Source: Treponema sp.
GTDB lineage: Bacteria > Spirochaetota > Spirochaetia > Treponematales > Breznakiellaceae
NCBI GenBank assembly: GCA_003245635.1
Contig: QKCO01000122.1
Location: 1-35,979, forward strand
Direction of reading: 5' to 3'
DNA length: 35,979 nucleotides
Shown piece by piece: positions 8,961 through 15,859 of the stretch. Under the pieces are notes generated by a model, which saw only the letters and a program-made list of their open reading frames with translations, did no database searches and was not told where the DNA came from. The stretch's first letter is position 1. Every line of letters begins with the position of its first letter. The translations under genes were made by a program, and so were the position numbers.

Positions 8961-9916
8961 GCGGGCGCCCAGCGCTCCTCCGGGTTCTGCGCGAAATGCG
9001 CGCGGAGCGCGGCCGCCATCGCGGTCAGCTCCGTTTCCCGGGCGAGCGCCGTGCGCACGTGGTGCGCCCACTTCAAATTGTCGCAGAAATACAGGAAGAA
9101 GCGGCGCGCCCGGGATTCCCAGAACTCGGGCGGCTGGTGCTTCGACAAGAGCTCGAGGAAACGGTCCGCGACCGCCTCCAGGTCGATCCGTTCCGGCAGG
9201 GTCCGGATTCCCGTCTCGATGCCGCGCGCAGCGGCGAACATCCAAGGCATCTTCACCGCCGCGCGTCCGACCATCACCCCGTCGCAGGGGCCCGCGGCCC
9301 TCGACGCGAGCAGGGGCGCCGTATCCACGTCGCCGTTTCCGACCACCGGCACCTTCAATTCGGCCCGCAGCCGACCGACGTAGTCCCAGCGGGCCCGCCG
9401 CTTGAACTTTTCCTTAGCGGTGCGGGGATGCAGGGTGAAGAGCTCGACTCCTTCGGCCTCGAGCCCCCGGCAGAACGCGGCGAGCCGGTCGAAGTCCTCC
9501 TCGGCGCCGAGGCGCAGCTTCACGGAAAGCCGCCCCTTCACGGCGGCGCGCACCCTCGCGATCATGGCGCGCGCGGCCTCCGCGTCGGCCATCCACCTGA
9601 CCCCGGCGCCCGTGCGGACTATCTCGGGCGCCGAGCAGCCCATGTTCACGTCGACGCCGACCGCGCCCTTGCCGTCCAGCAGCGCAGCGGCGCGGGCGAG
9701 CTGGTCGGGATCGGCTCCGACCAGCTGGTAGACCAATTTTTCGGGCCGCGGGAGCGGATCTTCATAGAAAGCCTCGAAGCGGCCGCCCGAGAGCAGCGCG
9801 CCCGCGGCGACCATCTCGGTATAATAGAAGTCGCAGCCGCCGAAATCCTCGAGCAGCTCGCGGAAAGCCCGGTGGCTCAAAGTCGCCATGGGGGCGAAGG
9901 AAAAGGGAACGCTCAT
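8954..9916 (-). CDS. tRNA-dihydrouridine synthase (Dus family)
   Basis: 320 residues. An FMN/NADPH-dependent reductase of uridines in the tRNA D-loop. The TIM-barrel landmarks are all present: FAPMATLSHRAFR (FMN-binding N-terminus), VYQLVGADP, catalytic Cys94 in VDVNMGCSAPEIVRTGAG, SVKLRLG (K133), LHPRTAKEKF (H163), VVGNGDV (193-197) and GVMVGRAA. The catalytic loop reads GCSA where most members have GCPA. The assignment to DusA, DusB or DusC is uncertain. I chose the ATG at 9916 because the barrel starts there and a TGG-TATGCT extended -10 box lies six bases upstream with no RBS. Residues before it are unrelated to the family. Confidence 0.92.
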   Translation of the reverse strand: MSVPFSFAPMATLSHRAFRELLEDFGGCDFYYTEMVAAGALLSGGRFEAFYEDPLPRPEKLVYQLVGADPDQLARAAALLDGKGAVGVDVNMGCSAPEIVRTGAGVRWMADAEAARAMIARVRAAVKGRLSVKLRLGAEEDFDRLAAFCRGLEAEGVELFTLHPRTAKEKFKRRARWDYVGRLRAELKVPVVGNGDVDTAPLLASRAAGPCDGVMVGRAAVKMPWMFAAARGIETGIRTLPERIDLEAVADRFLELLSKHQPPEFWESRARRFFLYFCDNLKWAHHVRTALARETELTAMAAALRAHFAQNPEERWAPAY

Positions 9917-9922
9917 GCGGCG

Positions 9923-9931
9923 AGCATACCA
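9923..9931 (-). promoter_or_regulatory. Extended -10 box six bases before the dus ATG (leaderless candidate)
   Basis: Minus strand: TGG-TATGCT-CGCCGC-ATG. The TGn extension strengthens an otherwise -35-less promoter. No ribosome binding site precedes the ATG. Confidence 0.5.
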
Positions 9932-9940
9932 TAAACGCGC

Positions 9941-9969
9941 TTGAATTATCCGCATCCATCGGTTATAAC
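9941..9969 (+). promoter_or_regulatory. Sigma-70-type promoter of the CheY-like gene
   Basis: TTGAAT (9941-9946), a 17-base spacer and TATAAC (9964-9969). The predicted start near 9976 leaves a very short leader that begins at the AGGAGGA ribosome binding site (9977-9983). Confidence 0.6.
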
Positions 9970-9989
9970 TGTCGGCAGGAGGATACCGC

Positions 9990-10427
9990 ATGATTGCTAA
10001 GAGCGATATGCCCAGTATCAACGAGAAAAGCCCCGACGGACGCAAGCCCGACGGTTCCTCGTACCGGGTCCTCATCATCGACGATTCCATGTTCATCGCG
10101 AAGCAGCTCGGACAGATTCTGAGTTCGGAAGGCTTCGAGATCGTCGGAACAGCCTCCGACGGCGTACAGGGGCTCGAGAAGTACAAGGAACTCTATCCGA
10201 ACGTAGACCTCGTGACCATGGATATCACGATGCCCGTTATGGACGGCGTTTCTGCGCTGGAAAAGATCCTCGAGTTCGACAAGGAAGCAGTCGTGGTGAT
10301 GGTCAGCGCTCTCGGGAAGGAGGACGTCGTCAAGAAGTCCCTCCTCATCGGCGCCAAGAGCTACATCGTCAAGCCGCTCGACCGTAAAAAAGTTTTGGAA
10401 CGCGTAGTCAGCATACTGAACCGCTGA
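9990..10427 (+). CDS. CheY-like single-domain response regulator
   Basis: 145 residues, consisting of a receiver only, after a polar 25-residue N-terminal extension. DD at 31-32 (VLIIDDSMFI), phospho-acceptor D78 in VTMDITMPVMDG, the Ser in VMVSALG near 106 and K128 in YIVKPLD are all present, so it should be phosphorylatable. With no output domain it probably acts by protein contact, as CheY does at the flagellar switch or as a phosphorelay shuttle. It stands alone with its own promoter, a strong AGGAGG ribosome binding site and its own terminator, and no kinase gene is adjacent. Confidence 0.93.
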   Translation: MIAKSDMPSINEKSPDGRKPDGSSYRVLIIDDSMFIAKQLGQILSSEGFEIVGTASDGVQGLEKYKELYPNVDLVTMDITMPVMDGVSALEKILEFDKEAVVVMVSALGKEDVVKKSLLIGAKSYIVKPLDRKKVLERVVSILNR

Positions 10428-10435
10428 CGGACGGA

Positions 10436-10467
10436 AAACCCGCGGAAGCCTCCGCGGGTTTCTTTTT
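10436..10467. terminator. Bidirectional rho-independent terminator
   Basis: A perfect 11-bp stem (AAACCCGCGGA / TCCGCGGGTTT) with a 4-base loop, followed by CTTTTT. A run of A precedes it, giving a T-run on the other strand. It lies between the convergent CheY-like gene and the GGDEF gene and can end both. Confidence 0.9.
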
Positions 10468-10474
10468 CCCCCGC

Positions 10475-12520
10475 CTACTTCGAACCGTAGAAAACGAATC
10501 CGTTCTTTCCGCCGCGCTTGACCCGATAGAGGGCCTCGTCCGCGTTCCTGAGCAGATCCGCGGCGGCGACGCCGTCGTTGGGGAACAGCGCGATGCCGAT
10601 GGATACGCCGACCCGGCACACGTTCCCCTGTACCTCGATGGGTCTGCGGCAAGCCGCCACGAGCTTGCCGGCGATGGTGGCGGCAAGCTGCGGATCGTCG
10701 ATATCGGAAGCCACCGCGACGAACTCGTCGCCGCCCACGCGGGCGACGGTGTCCGACGCGCGAAGGGCCCGCTTAAGGCGCTGCGACACGACCACGAGGG
10801 CTATATCGCCCGCCGTATGGCCGTAGGTGTCGTTGATCGGCTTGAAATCGTCCAGATCCAGAAACATGACCGCGATGATCTTCTTGGACCGCACCGACCG
10901 CGCGATCTCCGAATCGAGCAGCTCTGAAAGCAGCAGGCGGTTGGGCAGGCCCGTAAGTCCGTCGTGGTTGGCGATATGGGAGATCTTCTTGGTCAGGCGC
11001 TCGAGCTCGGCCTTCTCAGCCTGAAGCGCGGCGTTCACCCGCGCAAGCTCCTCGTGCACGCGCGAATTCTCGAGCGCGACGGCGACGAAGGTGCCGAGTG
11101 CCGAGAGGAGCTTGACGTCCTCGTCCGTATAGACGCCGACGCGCGGGCTCTGCATGCCGATGACGCCGACCGCGCGGCGGTCCAGGAAAAGCGGCACGTA
11201 CACGAGGGAGGCCGTCATGGCGCCGAACTGCAGCGCGTCGGACTGGATGTATGCGCCGTACTCGACCGCGGCGTCGTCGATCTTGAGCGCCTGACCGCGG
11301 GAAAGCACCCACGCGGCGAAGCTGTCCGGGCTGTCTGCCGGGAGGGAGAAGGGTTCGACGTGCTCCCTGTTCTGGATGACGAGCCTGAAATCCAGTTCGT
11401 TCCTGGCGGGGACGTGGACGGCGAGGCAGAAGTCGGTCAGATCGACCAGAGTCAGGAGCCGTTCGTACACCGTCCGAGCGATGAGGTCCGTATCGAGGGA
11501 CGCGGTGATGTCCCTGCCTATCTCGGCGACGGCGAGCAGGCGCGCGTTGGTGAGCTCGAGATCCCGCCGGCGCTCCTTGAGCTCCACGTTGCGCAGCCGG
11601 TAGATCTCCGCTTCCTGGCGGGCGCACTCGATCTGGGCGCGGACCTCGGCGCTCTGGACCAGCCGGGCGACGCGTTCCGAAGCCAGGGCCTCCTCGATCT
11701 CGTGGAAGCGCCGGTAATCCTGGAACGCGCCGGAGATATCGCCCGTCCGTTCGAGCACGAGCGAGCGGAGCTTATGGGTTTCCGCGATCTTCCGCTTGAG
11801 GCCGGCCTTGCCCGCTTCGCGCTCTGCATCGCGCAGATCTTCGAGCGCGGCGGCCGCATCGCCTGAAGCGAGATGCAGATCCGCGCTTTCGAGCAGTATG
11901 TCGGGAAGCGGGAGCGTGCATCCGTTGTCCGCCGCCGTCGCGCGGGCCTTATCGAGCAGGGCGCGCGCCGCTTCCTTATTGCCCCGCCGCTTTTCGACCG
12001 CCGCGAGCGCCGCCGCGCTTCGAGCGGAAAGGCCGAAGGACCGCGACCGCTCGGACGCGTCCAGAGCCAGCTCGAGATAGCCGGCGGCGTTCTCGGCCTC
12101 CCCCAGTTCGAGCAGGGTCTGCCCGATCCGGAGCAGCACCGTCGCCGCGGTGTTCTCCTGTTCGGGGGATGACGGCGCGGTCTTCCGCAGCAGATCGGAA
12201 GACTGCATGAAATAGTTCAGAGCCTCGCGCCGTTCGCCGGCATCCAGGAGCACTTCCCCGATCTCGTTGAGTGCGGCCGCTTCTCGGTCTGCGTCGCCGG
12301 ACGTCCGGGCCAGCTCGAGCGACTTCATATAGCGTTCGAGGGCGCGGTTGTATTCGCCGCGCTCCCGGTTGATCGAACCGAGCAGACCGAAGGCGCGGGA
12401 AGCTTCCGAATGGTCGTCGCGGCCGATCGCGTCTTCGAGGATTTCGGTCGCCGCCGCTTCGGCTTCTGTGAAGTCCCCCGCTTCGAAACGCGTCCGGGCG
12501 AAGAGTAGATTGTCTGGCAT
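10475..12520 (-). CDS. TPR-GAF-GGDEF protein, probable diguanylate cyclase
   Basis: 681 residues. Residues 1 to about 300 are tetratricopeptide-like helix pairs (AFGLLGSINRERGEYNRALERYMKSL is one unit). A coiled segment follows (about 300-335), then a GAF domain (about 337-490), then GGDEF (about 515-681). The active-site motif is intact (RVGGDEF, 594-600) and is preceded five residues upstream by RASD, which fits the RxxD product-inhibition site, so an active and feedback-controlled c-di-GMP synthase is expected. No membrane segment is seen. I chose the ATG at 12520 because GGGTGAG lies about 8 bases upstream and the TPR region starts here. Confidence 0.9.
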   Translation of the reverse strand: MPDNLLFARTRFEAGDFTEAEAAATEILEDAIGRDDHSEASRAFGLLGSINRERGEYNRALERYMKSLELARTSGDADREAAALNEIGEVLLDAGERREALNYFMQSSDLLRKTAPSSPEQENTAATVLLRIGQTLLELGEAENAAGYLELALDASERSRSFGLSARSAAALAAVEKRRGNKEAARALLDKARATAADNGCTLPLPDILLESADLHLASGDAAAALEDLRDAEREAGKAGLKRKIAETHKLRSLVLERTGDISGAFQDYRRFHEIEEALASERVARLVQSAEVRAQIECARQEAEIYRLRNVELKERRRDLELTNARLLAVAEIGRDITASLDTDLIARTVYERLLTLVDLTDFCLAVHVPARNELDFRLVIQNREHVEPFSLPADSPDSFAAWVLSRGQALKIDDAAVEYGAYIQSDALQFGAMTASLVYVPLFLDRRAVGVIGMQSPRVGVYTDEDVKLLSALGTFVAVALENSRVHEELARVNAALQAEKAELERLTKKISHIANHDGLTGLPNRLLLSELLDSEIARSVRSKKIIAVMFLDLDDFKPINDTYGHTAGDIALVVVSQRLKRALRASDTVARVGGDEFVAVASDIDDPQLAATIAGKLVAACRRPIEVQGNVCRVGVSIGIALFPNDGVAAADLLRNADEALYRVKRGGKNGFVFYGSK

Positions 12521-12538
12521 CGCGGAACTCACCCTATA

Positions 12539-12544
12539 AGTATA
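12539..12544 (-). promoter_or_regulatory. Candidate -10 box (TATACT) of the GGDEF gene
   Basis: Minus-strand TATACT preceded directly by TTTTTTG. Transcription starting near 12532 would include the GGGTGAG ribosome binding site. No convincing -35 is seen. Confidence 0.35.
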
Positions 12545-12620
12545 CAAAAAAGGACGCCGCCGAACAGGCCCCGCATCGAGGTCTTTTTTCCTCATTCTTC
12601 CGATTCGCCGCGCTTTTGGG

Positions 12621-12637
12621 TATAGTATCCGCATACT
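12621..12637 (+). promoter_or_regulatory. TATAGT box and small inverted repeat before the flavodiiron gene
   Basis: TATAGT at 12621-12626 is a plausible -10 about 35 bases before the gene. It overlaps an inverted repeat AGTAT-CCGC-ATACT that could be an operator. The -35 region is weak, which would fit activator control, but this is inference. Confidence 0.35.
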
Positions 12638-12662
12638 GCCGAATAATTGAGGAGAGGTACCC

Positions 12663-13889
12663 ATGAAAGCGTATCCCATATCCGATTCCGTCTATTGCCT
12701 CCACGCGGACATCGATACCGATGATCTGTTCGAAGGCATTTGGCCCATTCCCGAAGGCGTGTCCCTCAATTCGTACATCGTGAAGGGAGAGAAGATAGCC
12801 CTCATCGATCTGGTGCGCGACTGGATCGGCGCGCCGACCCAGCTCTCCGACGAGCTCGCCTCCATCGGCATCTCGTTCAAGGATATCGATTACCTGATCC
12901 TCAACCACCTGGAGCCCGACCATACCGGATGGCTGGCCGAATTCAAAGCGCTCAACCCGAAAGCGGAAATCATCGCGACGGGCAAAGGCGTCGAGCTGGT
13001 GAAGTCCTTCTATAAGATTACCGAGGGCCTGCGCGCGGTGAAGACCGGCGACACGCTCGACCTCGGCGCCGGAAAGGTGCTCAGCTTCGTGGAGGCGCCG
13101 AACGTCCACTGGCCCGAGACGATGGTGACCTGGGACGCCGGTTCCGGCACCCTCTTCGCCTGCGACGCGTTCGGTTCCTTCGGCAAGCTCGGGGACCGCG
13201 TCTTCGACGACCAGTTCAGCGCCAAGGAGCACGAATTCTTCGAGAGGGAAAGCCTGCGCTACTACGCCAACATCGTCTCCTCCTTCTCCGTGTTCGTCGA
13301 GCGCGCGGTCAAAAAGCTCGAGGGCCTCGAGATCAAGTGCATCGCGCCGAGCCACGGCATCGTCTGGCGCACGGAGCCGATGAAGATCGTCGAGCGCTAC
13401 CTCAAGTACGCCCGCTACATGAACGGCCCCGCGGAGAAGAAGATCGCGATCATCTGGGGATCGATGTACGGAAACACCCGCAAGGGGCTGGACGCGGTCA
13501 TCAAGGGGATCGAGGCCGAAGGCGTGCCCTACTCCATCCGCCGGGTTCCCAACGAGGACGTGTCCTACGTGCTCGCCGACGCCTACGAGGCCTCCGGCCT
13601 CGTGCTGGCCATGCCGACCTACGAATACGCGATGTTCCCGCCGATGGCCTACGCGATCGACATCATGAAGCGCAAGCACGTCCACGGGAAGACCGTCCTC
13701 CGAGTCGGCTCCTGGGGCTGGGTCGGCGGCGCGAAGAAGGAATACGAAGCCGCCGTCGAAGGCCTGAAGTGGACCTGCATGGACATGAAGGAATGGGCCG
13801 GCGCGCCGGCTGATGCCGACCTGGCCGAACTTGAGGCCAAAGGCAGAGAACTGGCGCGCATCGTCAAGGAAGGACCGAAGGCCGAGTAG
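12663..13889 (+). CDS. Flavodiiron protein (A-type flavoprotein, FprA/NorV family)
   Basis: 408 residues. A metallo-beta-lactamase-like di-iron domain (1 to about 250) is followed by a flavodoxin domain (about 260-405). Every di-iron ligand position can be read: H82, E84, D86 and H87 in NHLEPDHTG, H149 in VHWPET, D168 in FACDAFGSFG and H231 in APSHGIVW. The FMN phosphate loop is GSMYGNTRKG at 266-275. The family reduces O2 to water and/or NO to N2O in the cytoplasm, protecting anaerobes. No rubredoxin domain is fused and none is adjacent. The start is supported by GAGGAGAGG 7 bases upstream. The deacylase gene starts 11 bases after it. Confidence 0.96.
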   Translation: MKAYPISDSVYCLHADIDTDDLFEGIWPIPEGVSLNSYIVKGEKIALIDLVRDWIGAPTQLSDELASIGISFKDIDYLILNHLEPDHTGWLAEFKALNPKAEIIATGKGVELVKSFYKITEGLRAVKTGDTLDLGAGKVLSFVEAPNVHWPETMVTWDAGSGTLFACDAFGSFGKLGDRVFDDQFSAKEHEFFERESLRYYANIVSSFSVFVERAVKKLEGLEIKCIAPSHGIVWRTEPMKIVERYLKYARYMNGPAEKKIAIIWGSMYGNTRKGLDAVIKGIEAEGVPYSIRRVPNEDVSYVLADAYEASGLVLAMPTYEYAMFPPMAYAIDIMKRKHVHGKTVLRVGSWGWVGGAKKEYEAAVEGLKWTCMDMKEWAGAPADADLAELEAKGRELARIVKEGPKAE

Positions 13890-13895
13890 GCCTTC
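13877..13895 (+). promoter_or_regulatory. Hairpin spanning the flavodiiron stop codon
   Basis: A perfect 7-bp inverted repeat, GAAGGCC-GAGTA-GGCCTTC, encloses the TAG stop and ends 5 bases before the next ATG. There is no T-tract. It may tune expression of the downstream deacylase or stabilise the upstream mRNA. Confidence 0.4.
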
Positions 13896-13900
13896 ATCGA

Positions 13901-14368
13901 ATGGAAAAAACGAACGTCGTCCGCCTGCTCGAAGCGGCGGGCATTTCTTTCGAAACGCTTGAATACCCGGTCGACGAGAGCGACTTGTCGGCGGTCCACG
14001 CCGCCCGGTCGCTCGGAATCGACCCGGATTCGGTGTTCAAGACGATCGTCCTGCGCGGCGAGCGCACCGGCCCCTTCGTCTGCGTCGTCCCCGGCCCCGC
14101 CGAAGTCGACCTCAAGAAGGCGGCCCGCGCCGCCGGCGACAAGGCGGCTTCGCCCCTCCCCCTCAAGGAACTCGAGCCGCTCACCGGCTATATCCGCGGC
14201 GGTTGCTCCCCCGTCGGAATGAAGAGGAAGCTGCCGACCTTCATCGATGAAACCGCTCAAATCTTCGAACGCGTCTCGGTGAGCGCCGGGCGGCGCGGAC
14301 TGCAGGTGCTCGCCGCACCCGCGGACATCGCGCGGGCCGCGGACGCATCCTTCGCCGAGCTGATCTAG
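13901..14368 (+). CDS. ybaK: YbaK/EbsC-family aminoacyl-tRNA deacylase
   Basis: 155 residues, full length for the family. Such proteins hydrolyse mischarged tRNAs (Cys-tRNAPro in the founder member). Seen: the conserved Lys47 in VFKTIVLRG, VVPGPAEVDLKKAARAAG, and the active-site loop GYIRGGCSPVGMKRKLPTFID. The substrate cannot be decided from the sequence (ProX or YbaK type). No clear ribosome binding site is visible before the ATG, so it may depend on coupling with the flavodiiron gene 11 bases upstream. Confidence 0.93.
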   Translation: MEKTNVVRLLEAAGISFETLEYPVDESDLSAVHAARSLGIDPDSVFKTIVLRGERTGPFVCVVPGPAEVDLKKAARAAGDKAASPLPLKELEPLTGYIRGGCSPVGMKRKLPTFIDETAQIFERVSVSAGRRGLQVLAAPADIARAADASFAELI

Positions 14369-14513
14369 GCATAAATCGAGCCAACACGACCTGAATGCAA
14401 TTTCTAGGAATATATTTCTACATTTAGCCCATCAATACGCCAATGTTGATTAGCTATTTTAACGATTTTACAAAATCTACTCCTAATATTCGCACTTGTC
14501 CCCCTATTTCTTC
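14369..14513. other. AT-rich patch upstream of carA
   Basis: This stretch is strikingly AT-rich compared with its GC-rich neighbours. It holds a short inverted repeat GATTTT-AC-AAAATC and a weaker ATCAA...TTGAT pair. On the minus strand a 47-codon frame (14548 down to 14404) begins MDSSAKVNDYSRR and ends near DGLNVEIYS. I do not recognise it. It could be a remnant of a foreign gene or insertion element, or chance. Confidence 0.4.
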
Positions 14514-14543
14514 TTGAATAGTCGTTCACCTTCGCGCTACTAT
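14514..14543 (+). promoter_or_regulatory. Candidate promoter of carAB
   Basis: TTGAAT (14514-14519), an 18-base spacer and TACTAT (14538-14543). The predicted start near 14550 gives a leader of about 50 bases to the GTG at 14600. Confidence 0.5.
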
Positions 14544-14599
14544 CCATGCAACGCGCGGAAAGCTCGGCTGGGCCGAAGCCTCCGGCGGGGAGGTCACTC

Positions 14600-15859
14600 G
14601 TGAAGAAGAAGATCGCCACGGCACGGCTGGTGCTGGAAGACGGTTCGGAATTCGTCGGCTGGGCGTTCGGAAAGGCGCGTTCGCAGGCGGGAGAGGTCGT
14701 ATTCACCACAGGAATGGCGGGCTACCCGCAGTCCCTGACCGACCCGAGTTTCCGCGGACAGATCCTGGTATCGACCTACCCGCTGGTGGGCAACTACGGC
14801 ATTCCCCTGGACCCGAAGACGGGAGGACCGGTCTTCGACGAGCGCGGCATCCCCGTCCACTTCGAATCGGACCGCGTCCAGGTTTCCGGCTTCGTCGTCT
14901 CCGAAGTCTGCGACGATCCGAGTCACTTCGCCTGCGAAAGCACGCTTTCGGCATGGCTCGACAAGAACAACGTGCCCGGCATCGCCGGCATCGATACGCG
15001 CGCGCTGACCGAGCGCCTGCGCGAGCATGGCGTCATGCGCGGCAAGATCCTGATCGACGGCACGCGCGACGTCACCTTCGATTCGGGCGACGTCGACCAT
15101 CCGGTCGCCGAGGTTTCGCCGAAGAAGGTGACGACCTACCCTGCCGAGCCGACCGGCGGCAAGAGGGCCCCGCGAGTGGTGCTCGTCGACTGCGGCGCCA
15201 AGGCCAACATCCTCCGCTGCCTCATCGCCCGCAACGTCGAGGTCGTCAGGGTGCCCTGGAACCACGACCTTTCCGAAATCGACTACGACGGCGTCTTCCT
15301 CTCCAACGGCCCCGGCGATCCGAAGGCCTGCGGCAAGACGATCGCGACCGTGCGCAGGGTCATAGCCGGGGAGAAGCCGGTGTTCGGCATCTGCCTGGGC
15401 AACCAGCTCATCGCGCTCGCGGCGGGAGCCGACACGTACAAGCTGCCCTACGGGCACCGCGGCCAGAACCAGCCCTGCGTCGAGGTCGGCACCAGGCGCT
15501 GCTACATCACCAGCCAGAACCACGGCTACGCGGTCCGCGGCGACACGCTCCCCAACGACTGGGAGCCCTGGTTCGTCAACGGGAACGACGGCACCATCGA
15601 AGGGGTCAAGTCCTCCTCCGGCATTTTCTCCGCGGTCCAGTTCCACCCCGAAGGCTGTCCCGGCCCGCGCGACACCGAATTCCTCATCGACCGCTTCGTC
15701 GCCCAGGTGCGCGAAGCGGCGGGCCTCCCGCCCGATCAGCCGCCGCGGATCGACGCGGGAGAGACGCGGGACGGCGCCCTGGCGCGCATGAAGGACGCAG
15801 CGGCGCCCGCGGCCGCTGCGAAGTCCGCCGCCAAGAAAACCAAGGGAGGCGCCAAATGA
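14600..15859 (+). CDS. carA: Carbamoyl-phosphate synthase small (glutaminase) subunit
   Basis: 419 residues. It releases ammonia from glutamine for CarB in arginine and pyrimidine synthesis. The N-terminal CPSase_sm domain (RLVLEDGSEFVGWAFG, GEVVFTTGMAGYPQSLTDPS) is followed by a class I glutamine amidotransferase with nucleophile Cys in FGICLGNQL and the His/Glu pair in VQFHPEG. Its wording (SQNHGYAV, VQFHPE, YPLVGNYGIP) is closer to what I recall of eukaryotic CAD than to E. coli CarA. An Ala/Lys-rich tail (about the last 25 residues) is unusual. I chose the GTG start because GGGGAGG lies 7 bases before it; an ATG at 14546 has no RBS. It overlaps carB by ATGA. Confidence 0.95.
   Translation: MKKKIATARLVLEDGSEFVGWAFGKARSQAGEVVFTTGMAGYPQSLTDPSFRGQILVSTYPLVGNYGIPLDPKTGGPVFDERGIPVHFESDRVQVSGFVVSEVCDDPSHFACESTLSAWLDKNNVPGIAGIDTRALTERLREHGVMRGKILIDGTRDVTFDSGDVDHPVAEVSPKKVTTYPAEPTGGKRAPRVVLVDCGAKANILRCLIARNVEVVRVPWNHDLSEIDYDGVFLSNGPGDPKACGKTIATVRRVIAGEKPVFGICLGNQLIALAAGADTYKLPYGHRGQNQPCVEVGTRRCYITSQNHGYAVRGDTLPNDWEPWFVNGNDGTIEGVKSSSGIFSAVQFHPEGCPGPRDTEFLIDRFVAQVREAAGLPPDQPPRIDAGETRDGALARMKDAAAPAAAAKSAAKKTKGGAK

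Noticed and set aside
14953-15855. Open frame continuing some 300 codons upstream of carB
   Set aside because: It lies wholly inside carA in another frame and its translation is Arg/Pro/Ala-rich, typical of a shifted frame in GC-rich DNA. carB starts at the ATG at 15856 with a good RBS.
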